Below, in pieces: positions 44,646 to 54,445 of a stretch of DNA of 64,000 bases (position 1 is its first letter; every line of letters begins with the position of its first letter). The notes under the pieces are model-generated. The model searched no databases and was not told the DNA's origin. It was given only the letters and a program-made list of their open reading frames with translations. The stretch spans positions 2,542,001 through 2,606,000 of the forward strand of contig OZ242331.1 in the NCBI GenBank assembly GCA_965208275.1. Reading direction: 5' to 3'. The position numbers and the translations under genes were made by a program. This DNA comes from Bin5 sp022827195 (GTDB lineage: Bacteria; Chloroflexota; Anaerolineae; Caldilineales; Caldilineaceae).

Positions 44646-45260
44646 TCAGACCAGCTGGTAGCCGTGCCAGAGGATAAATGCGGCTAGACCGCGCCATGGG
44701 CGCCAGCGCTCGGCCATGGCGTCCATCTCCGGCCTGCTGGGCCGGTCGGCAAGGTTCTTGACCTTTTGGGCGCCGAGGATGACGCCGAGGTCGGTGGCGG
44801 GCCAGGCATCCGGGCGGCGGAGAGCAAAGAGGAGATAGATTTCTGCGCTCCAGGGCCCGATGCCCGGCAGGTCAGTTAACGCGGCGCGCACTGTGTCGTC
44901 GTCACTGCGGCCCAACCGGTCGAGATCGAGTCTCTTCTCTATGAGCGCGGTTGACAGAGCGCGCCCGTAGCGGCTCTTCTGGCGGCTGAATCCGATCGAG
45001 CGCAACGATTCGTCGTCCAGCGTCAGGAAGGCGGCGGGTTGGGGGGGTCCGATCGCGGCGCACAGTTTGTCGTACATGGCGGCAGCAGCCGAGCGAGAGA
45101 CCTGCTGGCCCAGGATGATTTGGAGAAGAGTGGCGAAGCCGGGCGGCTGACGGCGCAGCTTCGGCGGACCAATCCGATCCAGGATTCGCGCCAGGTCGGC
45201 GTCCTGGGCTGAAAGGTAGGCGAGGCCTTCGGCCATGGTGTCGTCGCTCAGAGTGATCAT
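44646..45260 (-). CDS. AlkA-like DNA-3-methyladenine glycosylase
   Basis: HhH-GPD base-excision glycosylase, 204 residues. The helix-hairpin-helix reads L-P-G-I-G-P-W-S-A and the catalytic Asp is in P-A-T-D-L-G. An I-L-G-Q-Q-V-S segment is characteristic. It lacks the N-terminal domain of E. coli AlkA, as do many bacterial relatives. It excises alkylated purines. Last in a minus-strand run beginning with the pcrA helicase; GAGG precedes the ATG. Confidence 0.92.
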   Translation of the reverse strand: MITLSDDTMAEGLAYLSAQDADLARILDRIGPPKLRRQPPGFATLLQIILGQQVSRSAAAAMYDKLCAAIGPPQPAAFLTLDDESLRSIGFSRQKSRYGRALSTALIEKRLDLDRLGRSDDDTVRAALTDLPGIGPWSAEIYLLFALRRPDAWPATDLGVILGAQKVKNLADRPSRPEMDAMAERWRPWRGLAAFILWHGYQLV

Positions 45261-45317
45261 CTGTTCCTCGGCGTCGGGATGGAATGTAAGGAGTGCGCTG
45301 CAAGCCGATGATGTGGC

Positions 45318-46685
45318 TCAAGGGGCTGCCAGCGTGCGGTGCAGGTAGCGGCCGTTGCCGGGGCAGGCGGTGAACTCTTCGTCGCGCACGAGCAGTTCGC
45401 CCCGTTGCAGGACAGTGCGCGGCCAACCCTCTCTTTTCATGCCCTCGAAGGGGCTCCAGTCGGCGGCTTCGTGCAGAGTTGCCGCGCGCAGCGTTTTCAC
45501 CCTTTTCGGGTCGAAGATGACGATGTCGGCGACCAGACCGGGCTGCAGCGCGCCCCGGTCCTGGATGCCCATGCGGCGGGCGGGGGCCGTACAGCAGGCC
45601 GACACCCACGAGGTCAAGGCCAGGTCTTGTTCGTTGACACCGAAGTGGTGCACGAGAGAAAGCCGCGATTCGATTCCTGGAAGGCCGCCGGGCACTTCGG
45701 AAAAAGAAGCCTTGCTCTTTTCGGCGCGCGTCCACGGGCAGTGGTCGGTACTCACGGCGTCAAGTCCGCCGTCGCTCAGGCCCTGCCACATCGCATGCTT
45801 GTCAGCGGCCCAGCGCAGCGGCGGCGCACAGATGAAAAGGTGTCCGTCAGCCCGGGTGAGATACTGGCCTGCGGTTAGCAGAAGATAGTGCGGGCAGGTC
45901 TCGGCGGTGATGTCATATCCCTTTGCGCGAGCGGCGTTGACCGCTGCCAGCGCGCTGTCGGCGCCGACGTGAAAAATGTGAAGGGGACAATCGGCAAGCG
46001 CGGCAATCTCTGCGGCCCGCTGGACCGCGCTGGCCTCCAGGCCGGCGGGGCGAGTGCGTTCATGCCAAATCGGGGCCGAGTGTCCGGCGGCGACTGCGTC
46101 GGAGCGCAGCGCGTCGATCAGTGGACCAGTCTCGCTGTGCAGGACGACGCCTCCTCCTGCCGCGGCCACAGCGCGCATCACGTTCCCGAGGGCGACGTCA
46201 TCGAGCGTCATCCGTTCGTATGCCTGGTAGAGCTTGAAGGTAGCGCATCCTGCGGCCAGTGCCGCTGGGATTTCGCGCAGGGCCTCGGGCGATGCGGCGT
46301 GCCAGGCGGGGACGGTCATATGCAGGCCGTAGTCCACGGCCGCGCTTCCGTCGGCCTCGGCGCGGCGCGCGCGAAGGGCATCCATGACCGATTGTCCCGG
46401 CTGGGGATCGACGAAATCGATCACCGTGGTCGTTCCACCGCAGGCCGCGGCGACGGTGCCGGTCTCGAAGCTGTCGGTACTGGTCAGTCCGTTCAGCTGC
46501 ATTTGCAGATGCACGTGGCCGTCCACGCCGCCGGGGAGCACCAGGCAGCCGGAAGCGTCGATCGTATGCGAGGCGTTCAGGTTCTTGCCGATGGCCGCGA
46601 TGCGGCCGCGATCGATGGCAAGGTCTGCAAGAACAGGGCCGTACGGGGTGATAAGGCGACCGTGCCTGACTGCCAGTTCATGCAT
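45318..46685 (-). CDS. Dihydropyrimidinase / hydantoinase-type amidohydrolase
   Basis: About 455 residues. Metal-site motifs: G-H-V-H-L near residue 60, the carboxylated Lys in T-F-K-L-Y-Q (~150), a His in H-S-E, E-T-C-P-H-Y-L (~275) and S-T-D-H-C-P-W (~325). ATG 46685 (M-H-E-L-A-V) overlaps the end of the nitroreductase gene by eight bases. The frame stays open to 46967, but that part is antisense-like and rejected. It opens cyclic imides such as dihydrouracil, hydantoin or allantoin. No carbamoylase or transporter neighbour identifies which. Confidence 0.9.
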   Translation of the reverse strand: MHELAVRHGRLITPYGPVLADLAIDRGRIAAIGKNLNASHTIDASGCLVLPGGVDGHVHLQMQLNGLTSTDSFETGTVAAACGGTTTVIDFVDPQPGQSVMDALRARRAEADGSAAVDYGLHMTVPAWHAASPEALREIPAALAAGCATFKLYQAYERMTLDDVALGNVMRAVAAAGGGVVLHSETGPLIDALRSDAVAAGHSAPIWHERTRPAGLEASAVQRAAEIAALADCPLHIFHVGADSALAAVNAARAKGYDITAETCPHYLLLTAGQYLTRADGHLFICAPPLRWAADKHAMWQGLSDGGLDAVSTDHCPWTRAEKSKASFSEVPGGLPGIESRLSLVHHFGVNEQDLALTSWVSACCTAPARRMGIQDRGALQPGLVADIVIFDPKRVKTLRAATLHEAADWSPFEGMKREGWPRTVLQRGELLVRDEEFTACPGNGRYLHRTLAAP

Positions 46686-47292
46686 AGTCGGGAAAGGGCG
46701 CGCCCCATGTGCCTCCAAAGACATGCTCGGACAGCGAATTGCGGCTGCGGGGGGCCAGCTCGCGGTCCCGTATCTCTTCGGGCAGGGCTGAAGGATCGGC
46801 CAGATAGCCGATTGCGGCGGAGACGACAGGATCATATCCTGCTGGGATCGCGAGGGCTTCCCTGGCCGCGTCCCGGCGAAAACCGCCCATCTGGTGGATA
46901 TAAAGACCGCAGGCCAGCGCCTGAATTGACAGGTGGGCGATGGCCTGGCCGACGTCGTAGTGGGCATAGGGGTTGGCGCGGCCGCCTTTTTCGGGCTTCG
47001 GCTTTGTCACGGCGATGAGTAGCAGGGAGGCGTGCTGGGCCCAGATCTGGTTTCCCTCCATAAGCGTGCCGAGGATGCGGGCAAATCCTTCGGGGTCGCG
47101 ATGCCGCGCGGCGATAACGAAGTGCCAGGGCTGCAGGTTGCGCGAGGAGGGGGCCCATCGAGCCGCTTCGAAAAGGCTTCCGAGTACATCTGCCGGAATC
47201 TCGCGGTCGGCGAAGGCCCTGGGGCTCCAACGTGAGGCCAGGAGCTCGTGGATGGGGAAGGCGGTGTCTGCACGTTTGTCCGGGTATGCCAC
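46678..47292 (-). CDS. Nitroreductase family flavoprotein
   Basis: 204 residues. R-W-S-P-R-A-F and A-A-R-W-A-P-S-S-R-N-L-Q-P-W bind FMN, and G-Q-A-I-A-H-L and G-Y-L-A-D-P are typical later motifs. GTG 47292 has AGGAG seven bases upstream. It sits 17 bases after the fusion gene and overlaps the hydantoinase start. It is an NAD(P)H-dependent flavin reductase; the substrate is not predictable. Confidence 0.92.
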   Translation of the reverse strand: MAYPDKRADTAFPIHELLASRWSPRAFADREIPADVLGSLFEAARWAPSSRNLQPWHFVIAARHRDPEGFARILGTLMEGNQIWAQHASLLLIAVTKPKPEKGGRANPYAHYDVGQAIAHLSIQALACGLYIHQMGGFRRDAAREALAIPAGYDPVVSAAIGYLADPSALPEEIRDRELAPRSRNSLSEHVFGGTWGAPFPDYA

Positions 47293-47309
47293 GGAGTTTC
47301 TCCTGGAAT

Positions 47310-49592
47310 TCAGTTTGGTTGGATGCGAAGCAGGACGCAGTCGGTCTCAGCCTGGAGCTCGAATGCGCCCAGAGCGGCAGGCAGGAGCAGCCAGGAGATG
47401 GCTGGTAAGGCGACGGGCGCGCCGGCCCAGCGCAGCGTAGCGCTTCCGGAGAGGGAGGCCCAGATTTGGAAGGTGTCACCGGCGCAGATGTCGGACCAGT
47501 TCGAGCCGGGCCGTCCGGTCAGTCGTTCGACCTGAAAATAGGGACAGGCGGTCGATGTTCCGGCCGGGACGCGCAGGGCCGGCGGTGACGGGCCGCCAAT
47601 TGTTCGCAGATCTGAGAGTAGCTCGCGGGTCCATCCCTCAGGAGACGGCAGGACAGGCGGCCGGGCGATTTCCGGCTCTATCATGTGCCAGTCGATTACG
47701 TCCAGAGCTTGGCGGATGTGCAGAGGGCGAGCAGCTCCATCCGTACCGGTGCGGCCCCAGTCGTAAAGGCGGTAGGTCGTGTCGCTGTTCTGCTGGATTT
47801 CGGCAACGATGGCGCCGGGCCCGAGCGCGTGGACTGTACCCGCGGGCAGATAGATCGCGTCGCCGGCGCGGATCGACACACGATGCAGAAGCGATTCGAT
47901 GTCGCCTTCTACAGCGGCCTGCGACAGCTGTTGCCGGTCGACGCCCGCCTTCAGGCCATAGATCAGCTCGGTGCCGGGTTCGGCGTGGAGAATGATCCAG
48001 AGCTCGGTCTTGCCCAACTCCCCGGCATGCTCGCGGGCGTATGGATCGTCCGGGTGCACCTGAACGGACAACCAGCGGGTTGCGTCCAGCAGCTTGACCA
48101 GAAGTGGAAAGTCGGGGGACACCGCCGCCTGTCCCATCAGCCGCTCGCCAAGATGTTCACTCAGCGCGGCGAGCGAATAGCCGGCGAGGGGCCCGGACGC
48201 GACTTTCGACTGACCGTGTGGGTGGGCAGCTACTTCCCAGCTTTCGGCCACGATGCCTGGCGGGATCTTCCGGCCAAGCTTCGTGCCGAGATTGCGGCCT
48301 CCCCAGATGTAGTCCTTATAGACCGGCTCGAAGGAGAGCGGGTAAATGTGGGGTGTGAGAATCTGCGATTGGAGCTGTGGGGAAGGCTCTGCGGCCGAAG
48401 AATCGGACGGGTTGCCGGTTTCGCGGCTCCTGGTCGTAGCCGGTTCCCTGCCTTCGTCTTCATCGGGAAAGGGGGGCAGGTCGAGCATCTTGTGCCAGGC
48501 ATAGTTGCCAAGGATGCGTATAGAGGCGACTACGGGGGCTGCCAGGACTGCGCCGAGCAACCCGGCGAGCGAGGCGCCCATGATCACGCTGACAAGGACC
48601 AGCAACGGGTGCAGGTTGAGCGCGCCGCCGACGATACGGGGCACGAGTAGCGTGTTCTCGATCTGCTGGAGCACGACCATGGCCACCGTCACCGCGAGCG
48701 CAAACTGAAGAGGCGTCATGCCGAATGGGTGAACGCCCTGGAAAAGGGCGACCAGAATCGCTGCGCCCGCGCCGATGAGCGGGCCTACGAGCGGCAGGAA
48801 CTCCATAGCACCGGAGAGCAGACCCAGCCCGAGCGCGTTGTCCACGCCCATGGCGCCAAGAACCACGCTTACGAGCACAAACATCACAAGCGCAAGCAGG
48901 GCTTGGCCGCGCATGTAGGCCGCCCACACCTGGCTGATGCTCGCCGTGAGGCGCTCGGCGTCCTGACGATAACCAGGCTTTTGGGCGAAGTTCCCGATCA
49001 TGCCGCCGATGCGGGGAATATCGATGGCGACATATATCGAAATCAGGAAAATCAGGAAGACCTGGCCGAGAACCGCCACCGTGCCGGTAACAAAGGTGGC
49101 GGCAATACTACCGCCGCGACTGAGAAGGGGCTGGAGGAGACCGAAGGCCTGGCCGAGCAGATCCTCCCAGCCCGGCAGCTGGGGGACCAGGCTGGCGACG
49201 GGCAAGGTCAGCGGCCCGATTGTCAAGCTCTCTGGCAACTGTGTCAGCAGCGATTGCAGCTGGGCTACGGCATCCTCAAACCATCCGGGCAGCCGGCGGG
49301 ACAGGTCCATGGCTTGCTGAAAGGTCGTGACGCCCACGAGCGAAAAGGTTGCTATAACTACGAGAGCCAGGACGAGGTATACGAGGAGTACGACGCTGAC
49401 GCGGTTAAGAGGTGTGCGCCGGTCGATGAACGAGATCGGAGGATGGAGAAGATAGGCCAGCAGTCCGGCCAGCACCACCTGCTGCAAGAGGCCGCGAAAT
49501 ACCCAGACCAGGAGGCAGAACAGTGCCAGTGCAGACACTGCGACGATGGCTTTCGTCGTTGTATTCCAGGGAGGAGAGCTTGAAAGCGACAT
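47310..49592 (-). CDS. Fusion of AI-2E/PerM membrane transporter and phosphomannose isomerase
   Basis: 760 residues in one uninterrupted frame. Residues ~1-375 are an AI-2E family exporter: N-terminal helices, a soluble segment, then F-L-P-L-V-G-P-L-I-G-A and P-R-I-V-G-G. A charged Ser/Pro linker (~376-412) leads into a class I ManA domain (~413-760). That domain keeps W-G-G, the zinc residues of V-Q-V-H-P-D-D and T-E-L-W, and A-G-T-V-H-A-L-G-P-G with Y-R-L-Y-D-W. The linker codons include no ATG, GTG or TTG, so ManA cannot simply start there. ManA interconverts mannose-6-P and fructose-6-P; the fusion would tether it to the inner face of the membrane. Both halves look intact. Confidence 0.85.
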   Translation of the reverse strand: MSLSSSPPWNTTTKAIVAVSALALFCLLVWVFRGLLQQVVLAGLLAYLLHPPISFIDRRTPLNRVSVVLLVYLVLALVVIATFSLVGVTTFQQAMDLSRRLPGWFEDAVAQLQSLLTQLPESLTIGPLTLPVASLVPQLPGWEDLLGQAFGLLQPLLSRGGSIAATFVTGTVAVLGQVFLIFLISIYVAIDIPRIGGMIGNFAQKPGYRQDAERLTASISQVWAAYMRGQALLALVMFVLVSVVLGAMGVDNALGLGLLSGAMEFLPLVGPLIGAGAAILVALFQGVHPFGMTPLQFALAVTVAMVVLQQIENTLLVPRIVGGALNLHPLLVLVSVIMGASLAGLLGAVLAAPVVASIRILGNYAWHKMLDLPPFPDEDEGREPATTRSRETGNPSDSSAAEPSPQLQSQILTPHIYPLSFEPVYKDYIWGGRNLGTKLGRKIPPGIVAESWEVAAHPHGQSKVASGPLAGYSLAALSEHLGERLMGQAAVSPDFPLLVKLLDATRWLSVQVHPDDPYAREHAGELGKTELWIILHAEPGTELIYGLKAGVDRQQLSQAAVEGDIESLLHRVSIRAGDAIYLPAGTVHALGPGAIVAEIQQNSDTTYRLYDWGRTGTDGAARPLHIRQALDVIDWHMIEPEIARPPVLPSPEGWTRELLSDLRTIGGPSPPALRVPAGTSTACPYFQVERLTGRPGSNWSDICAGDTFQIWASLSGSATLRWAGAPVALPAISWLLLPAALGAFELQAETDCVLLRIQPN

Positions 49593-49617
49593 CTGTTCCC
49601 GTGCGCCTCTGAGGTGG

Positions 49618-52041
49618 CTAGAGGACCTTCAAGTTGGCTCTGGAGGCCATGAATTTCTTGACGCCCAGGCCTTGAAATGCGATCGACACTTCCTCTTCAC
49701 CGCCGATTACGATGCTGTCGATGACCATGCCGACGCCGAACTTTGGGTGCTCGACGCTCTGGCGGCGCTTGAACTGCGTTTCAGCCTCGGAAACAGCGGG
49801 CCTGCGGCGGCGGGGTCTTCGCTTCGACCAGTCTTGCTGGCGGGGCTCGTCCTGACCGGAGGAGACTCCCTCTTTGCCGATGAAGCCGGTCGGCTTCTCC
49901 GAACTGCTCAATGCCTCCCGCCACCTGCCGAACGCCGCCGGGCCGTCCAGCCAGCTCGTTGAGCGTTCATACTCGGCCGCATGACGCTTCTGGCGGTCGA
50001 CCTTTCCCTGCAGCAGATCGGCGGGAATCTCGTCAAGAAAGCGGCTGGCCCCTTGCACTTCGCTGCTGCCCCACATGCTACGCCATCGTGCGTGGACCAG
50101 GTAGAGCCGGCGTTGTGCGCGGGTGATGCCGACGTAGGCCAGCCGGCGCTCTTCCTCCAGATCCTCTTCATCATCGCTGTTCAAGCTGCGAGAATGGGGC
50201 AGCAATCCCTCCTCCAGGCCAATCATAAAGACAACGGGGAATTCCAGCCCCTTGGCAGTGTGCAGCGTCATCAAGGTGAGGGCGTCCTGGCCTTCGTCCA
50301 GGTCGTCCTGTTCGCTGACGAGGCTGATCTCCTCAAGAAATAGCCCGAGCGAGTCCTGCCCCGGTTCCAGTTCCTCCAAGCCGGGGCGATAATGGGCGGC
50401 GACGCCGCGCAACTCATTGATATTTTCAAACCGCTCTTCGCCTTCATCGCTGCCGTCGCGCAGGCGGTCGAGGTAGCCGCTCTCGGTCAGAATTCGGTCC
50501 AGCAGAGTGGCGACGCTCTCATATTTGCCTTGGGCTGCAATCTCTACCCAGGACGACAATGACCGCGCAAATCTGACAAGCGCGTTGCGACCGCGAGCGC
50601 CGAAAGGCGGGGGCGAGACTGCGTTACGCGCAATGGCCGGAGAAGCAGAACGGGCGTCCTCCTCCTTCTCGAGGAGAAACCGTAAGGCTTGCCATTCGCT
50701 GACATCGGACGAGGCGGCCCAATCCTTCAGGCCAGTGTAGGTGCGCTGGCCTATTCCCCGCGGCGGCTTGTTGACAATACGATCCATTGCCATGGTGGCT
50801 GACGGGTTATGAACAAGCCGCAGATATGCCAGCACGTCCTTGATTTCGAGGCGCTCGTAGAAGCGGGTCGCCCCCACCAGGCGGTAACGCACGTTCCGGC
50901 GCACACACGCCTCCTCGAGGGCGCGGCTCTGCGCGTTCGTGCGGTAGAGCACGGCCGCTCCTCCCAGTTCCAGCCGGCTGCGGTCGCTAAATCGGGCGAC
51001 TACGTCGAGCACATATTCTGCCTCTTCGACTTCGTTGTAGGCTACATGGACCGTCACCATGCGGCCCGCGCCGCCGTCTGTGTGCAGTTTCTTAGGCGTG
51101 CGATTCGTGTTCTGGGAAATGACGGCGTTGGCGACATCGAGAATGCTTTGCGTGCTGCGGTAGTTCTGTTCGAGCAGAACGACCTTCGCCGCGGAATGGT
51201 CTCGGCGGAAACGCAGGACGTTGCGATAGTCGGCGCCGCGGAAACGGTAGATCGACTGGTCCTCGTCGCCAACCACAAAGAGGTTTTTGTTGCCTTCAGG
51301 CGCGCCGACCAGGAGGGCCGTCAGATCGTACTGGGCCGTGTTCGTATCCTGGAACTCGTCGACCAGCACATATCGCCACTTCTTCTGATACTTGCTCCGT
51401 ATCTCCTCGTTCTGACTCAGGAGCAGAACGGCGTGCATCAGCAGGTCGTCGAAATCCATCGCGTTGTTGTGGCGCAGAAGCTGCTGGTATCGGCCGTAAA
51501 CCCGTTCACAAATTTCCTGCATGTAGCCATCGGCTTGCACGGCTTCGGGCGCGATGAGGGCGTTTTTCCAGCCGCCGATCTGTCCCAGTACTGCCCGGGG
51601 ATTGAACCGTTTTTCGTCGAGATCCAGCTCCTTAAGAGTCTCGCGAATGAGCGACAACTGGTCGGCAGTGTCGTAGATCACCCAATTGCGCTGGAAGCCG
51701 ACCGACTCCACTTCTACGCGCAGGATGCGTGCACAGATGGAGTGAAACGTGCCGATGGACAGTCCGCCAAGGTTGGGCCGCTGCCCTGGTTTTGAGGGCG
51801 GAAACTTGTGGCCAATCAGCGACACCACGCGTTCAGCCATCTCGCGGGCGGCCTTGTTGGTGAATGTCACCGCTAGAATATGCCACGGATCGACTCTCCG
51901 TTCTTCTATCAGAAAGGCGATGCGGCTGGTCAGGACGCGCGTCTTGCCCGAACCTGGGCCTGCCAGGACCAGCACCGGCCCTTCCGTGGCGCGAACGGCC
52001 TCTTCCTGCTGCGAATTCAGTTCGGCGAGAATGTGGGACAT
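49618..52041 (-). CDS. pcrA: UvrD/PcrA-type 3'-5' DNA helicase
   Basis: SF1A helicase, 807 residues. Motifs in order: Q-motif L-N-S-Q-Q, Walker A A-G-P-G-S-G-K-T, T-F-T-N-K-A-A, D-E-F-Q-D-T (Walker B), G-D-E-D-Q-S-I-Y-R-F-R-G-A and L-M-T-L-H-T-A-K-G-L-E-F. The C-terminus has the Tudor-like PcrA module that binds RNA polymerase (H-P-K-F-G-V-G, ending N-L-K-V-L). It unwinds DNA in excision repair and at stalled forks. First of a five-gene minus-strand run. Confidence 0.96.
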   Translation of the reverse strand: MSHILAELNSQQEEAVRATEGPVLVLAGPGSGKTRVLTSRIAFLIEERRVDPWHILAVTFTNKAAREMAERVVSLIGHKFPPSKPGQRPNLGGLSIGTFHSICARILRVEVESVGFQRNWVIYDTADQLSLIRETLKELDLDEKRFNPRAVLGQIGGWKNALIAPEAVQADGYMQEICERVYGRYQQLLRHNNAMDFDDLLMHAVLLLSQNEEIRSKYQKKWRYVLVDEFQDTNTAQYDLTALLVGAPEGNKNLFVVGDEDQSIYRFRGADYRNVLRFRRDHSAAKVVLLEQNYRSTQSILDVANAVISQNTNRTPKKLHTDGGAGRMVTVHVAYNEVEEAEYVLDVVARFSDRSRLELGGAAVLYRTNAQSRALEEACVRRNVRYRLVGATRFYERLEIKDVLAYLRLVHNPSATMAMDRIVNKPPRGIGQRTYTGLKDWAASSDVSEWQALRFLLEKEEDARSASPAIARNAVSPPPFGARGRNALVRFARSLSSWVEIAAQGKYESVATLLDRILTESGYLDRLRDGSDEGEERFENINELRGVAAHYRPGLEELEPGQDSLGLFLEEISLVSEQDDLDEGQDALTLMTLHTAKGLEFPVVFMIGLEEGLLPHSRSLNSDDEEDLEEERRLAYVGITRAQRRLYLVHARWRSMWGSSEVQGASRFLDEIPADLLQGKVDRQKRHAAEYERSTSWLDGPAAFGRWREALSSSEKPTGFIGKEGVSSGQDEPRQQDWSKRRPRRRRPAVSEAETQFKRRQSVEHPKFGVGMVIDSIVIGGEEEVSIAFQGLGVKKFMASRANLKVL

Positions 52042-52121
52042 TGAGAGAGTTGCTTAGCCGACGACAATGTGACGCCGGCAGGCGGGCTTAGATTCGGGTA
52101 CCGTGGGAGGATTTGTGGCGG

Positions 52122-53204
52122 TCACCACTCCTCCAGCTGGAAGCTTTCTCCGTTCAGGAAGCGTACGTAGCTTTCGTGGCGCTCGGCTGAAATATCGCCG
52201 TCTCTCACGGCTTGGCGGACCGCGCAGTGCGGTTCGTGATCGTGCGTACAGTTGGGAAAGTGGCAGTCATTAACGTAGGGCTTCATTTCAACGAAGTAGA
52301 AGGCGAGACTGCCCTGGTCGATCTCATACGGCGCCAGCTCGCGGATACCAGGTGTATCTGCGATGAAAGTCTTGTCACCAATTGGCAGGCGAAAGAGCTG
52401 CGCGCCGCGGGTCGTGTGCCGGCCCTTTCCTTCGAAATTGCGCAGGTCGCCGACGCGCAGGTTCAAGTTCGGATCTATGGCATTGATGAGTGCGCTCTTG
52501 CCCACGCCGCTTGGCCCGGTCACGACCGTTAGCTTGTCGAGCAGCAGGTCGCACAACTGACCGAGGCCGGAGGATTGCACCATCTCTGCCGGATGATGAT
52601 GGAGTACGGCTTCCATGCTCTGTGTGGCGCTGACATAGAGGAGCGGATAGCCCAACTCTTCGTAGACGCGAAACTTGCTGCGGGCCGCTTCGAGGCCGGT
52701 CAAGTCGATCTTGTTGACCGCAATCGCGGCCGGAAGCTCATTGGCCTCGGCGATCGCCAGAAAGCGGTCCAGCATGCGCAGATGGGGCTCCGGCTCCCGC
52801 ACCGAGAAGACGATCAGCACCTGGTCGGGATTTGCCACGATTACGTCTTCGGCCGGCCTGGTCGTACCGGGCAGCTGACGGCTCAGCGACGATTCGCGCT
52901 CTTCGACAGAGTCGATAAGGCCCCGGCGCCTACCCTCCAGAACCACCTGCACACGGTCGCCGACTGCGACGAGTGTCAGGTCCTTGGTCCGCTCCTGGAG
53001 CAGCCGTCCGCGCACGCGGCAACTGATCACCCTCTCGTCCGCGGTGGTCACATCAAAGTGATGGCCTCGGGCGCGCGTCACAATGCCCGCGACTGTCCGC
53101 TCCCTCTTCCTCTTTGGTTTTGGCTTGCTCTTGGCCGGGGCGTCGAAGTAATCGTCCTCGAAGACTTCATCCCATCCTTCGTAGGCTTCAGGATTTCTGG
53201 GCAA
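52122..53204 (-). CDS. rsgA: Ribosome small-subunit GTPase A
   Basis: Circularly permuted GTPase of 360 residues. An N-terminal OB fold follows a basic linker (K-P-K-P-K-R-K-R). G4 N-K-I-D comes before G1 G-P-S-G-V-G-K-S and G3 D-T-P-G. The C-terminal zinc site is C...C-T-H-D-H...C, preceded by the E-M-K-P-Y region. TTG 53204 is supported by GGGAG six bases upstream. It assists late 30S subunit maturation. Confidence 0.96.
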   Translation of the reverse strand: MPRNPEAYEGWDEVFEDDYFDAPAKSKPKPKRKRERTVAGIVTRARGHHFDVTTADERVISCRVRGRLLQERTKDLTLVAVGDRVQVVLEGRRRGLIDSVEERESSLSRQLPGTTRPAEDVIVANPDQVLIVFSVREPEPHLRMLDRFLAIAEANELPAAIAVNKIDLTGLEAARSKFRVYEELGYPLLYVSATQSMEAVLHHHPAEMVQSSGLGQLCDLLLDKLTVVTGPSGVGKSALINAIDPNLNLRVGDLRNFEGKGRHTTRGAQLFRLPIGDKTFIADTPGIRELAPYEIDQGSLAFYFVEMKPYVNDCHFPNCTHDHEPHCAVRQAVRDGDISAERHESYVRFLNGESFQLEEW

Positions 53205-53333
53205 AGATTTCTCCCGGGCGCGTTCACGGAACAGGTGTGGCGGGCCGCCTCGAAGTACGCCAACGTCGCTACTAGTGTATCAACTCGTCAAGGCATTTTG
53301 CAACACGCTGGTCAATTTGGAAGTCTCCGCGAA

Positions 53334-54062
<729 letters not shown>

Positions 54063-54445
54063 TTGCGGCCTGACGGAACTGCATGAAGTGAGCAGGTGAA
54101 TTCGGCATGGAGTGGGTGCGGCGGGCCGCCGGGACCCCGCCGCCATCGGGGCTATCGTGCGGTTGCTTCAATGGACTGGCTCAACGTAGCAGGCATTCTC
54201 GGATTCGTGTCTGCCGCGCTACAACATTCTATGAAAGGGACGGGAGTTCGCAAAATTTTCCGGTGCGACTCCGGCAGGGTATGATTGGACGACCCGAAGG
54301 AATCCTGCCGGGCTTTGAAACGGATTCCCGCAATTCGGAACCCAGGAACATCACAAGGCCAAACCGTAAGCAGGCGTATGCTCTGCACACGGAACTGTTT
54401 TGGGCCTGTATGGTAGACAGCACCACTTCGGTCAGGAGCAAGTCG

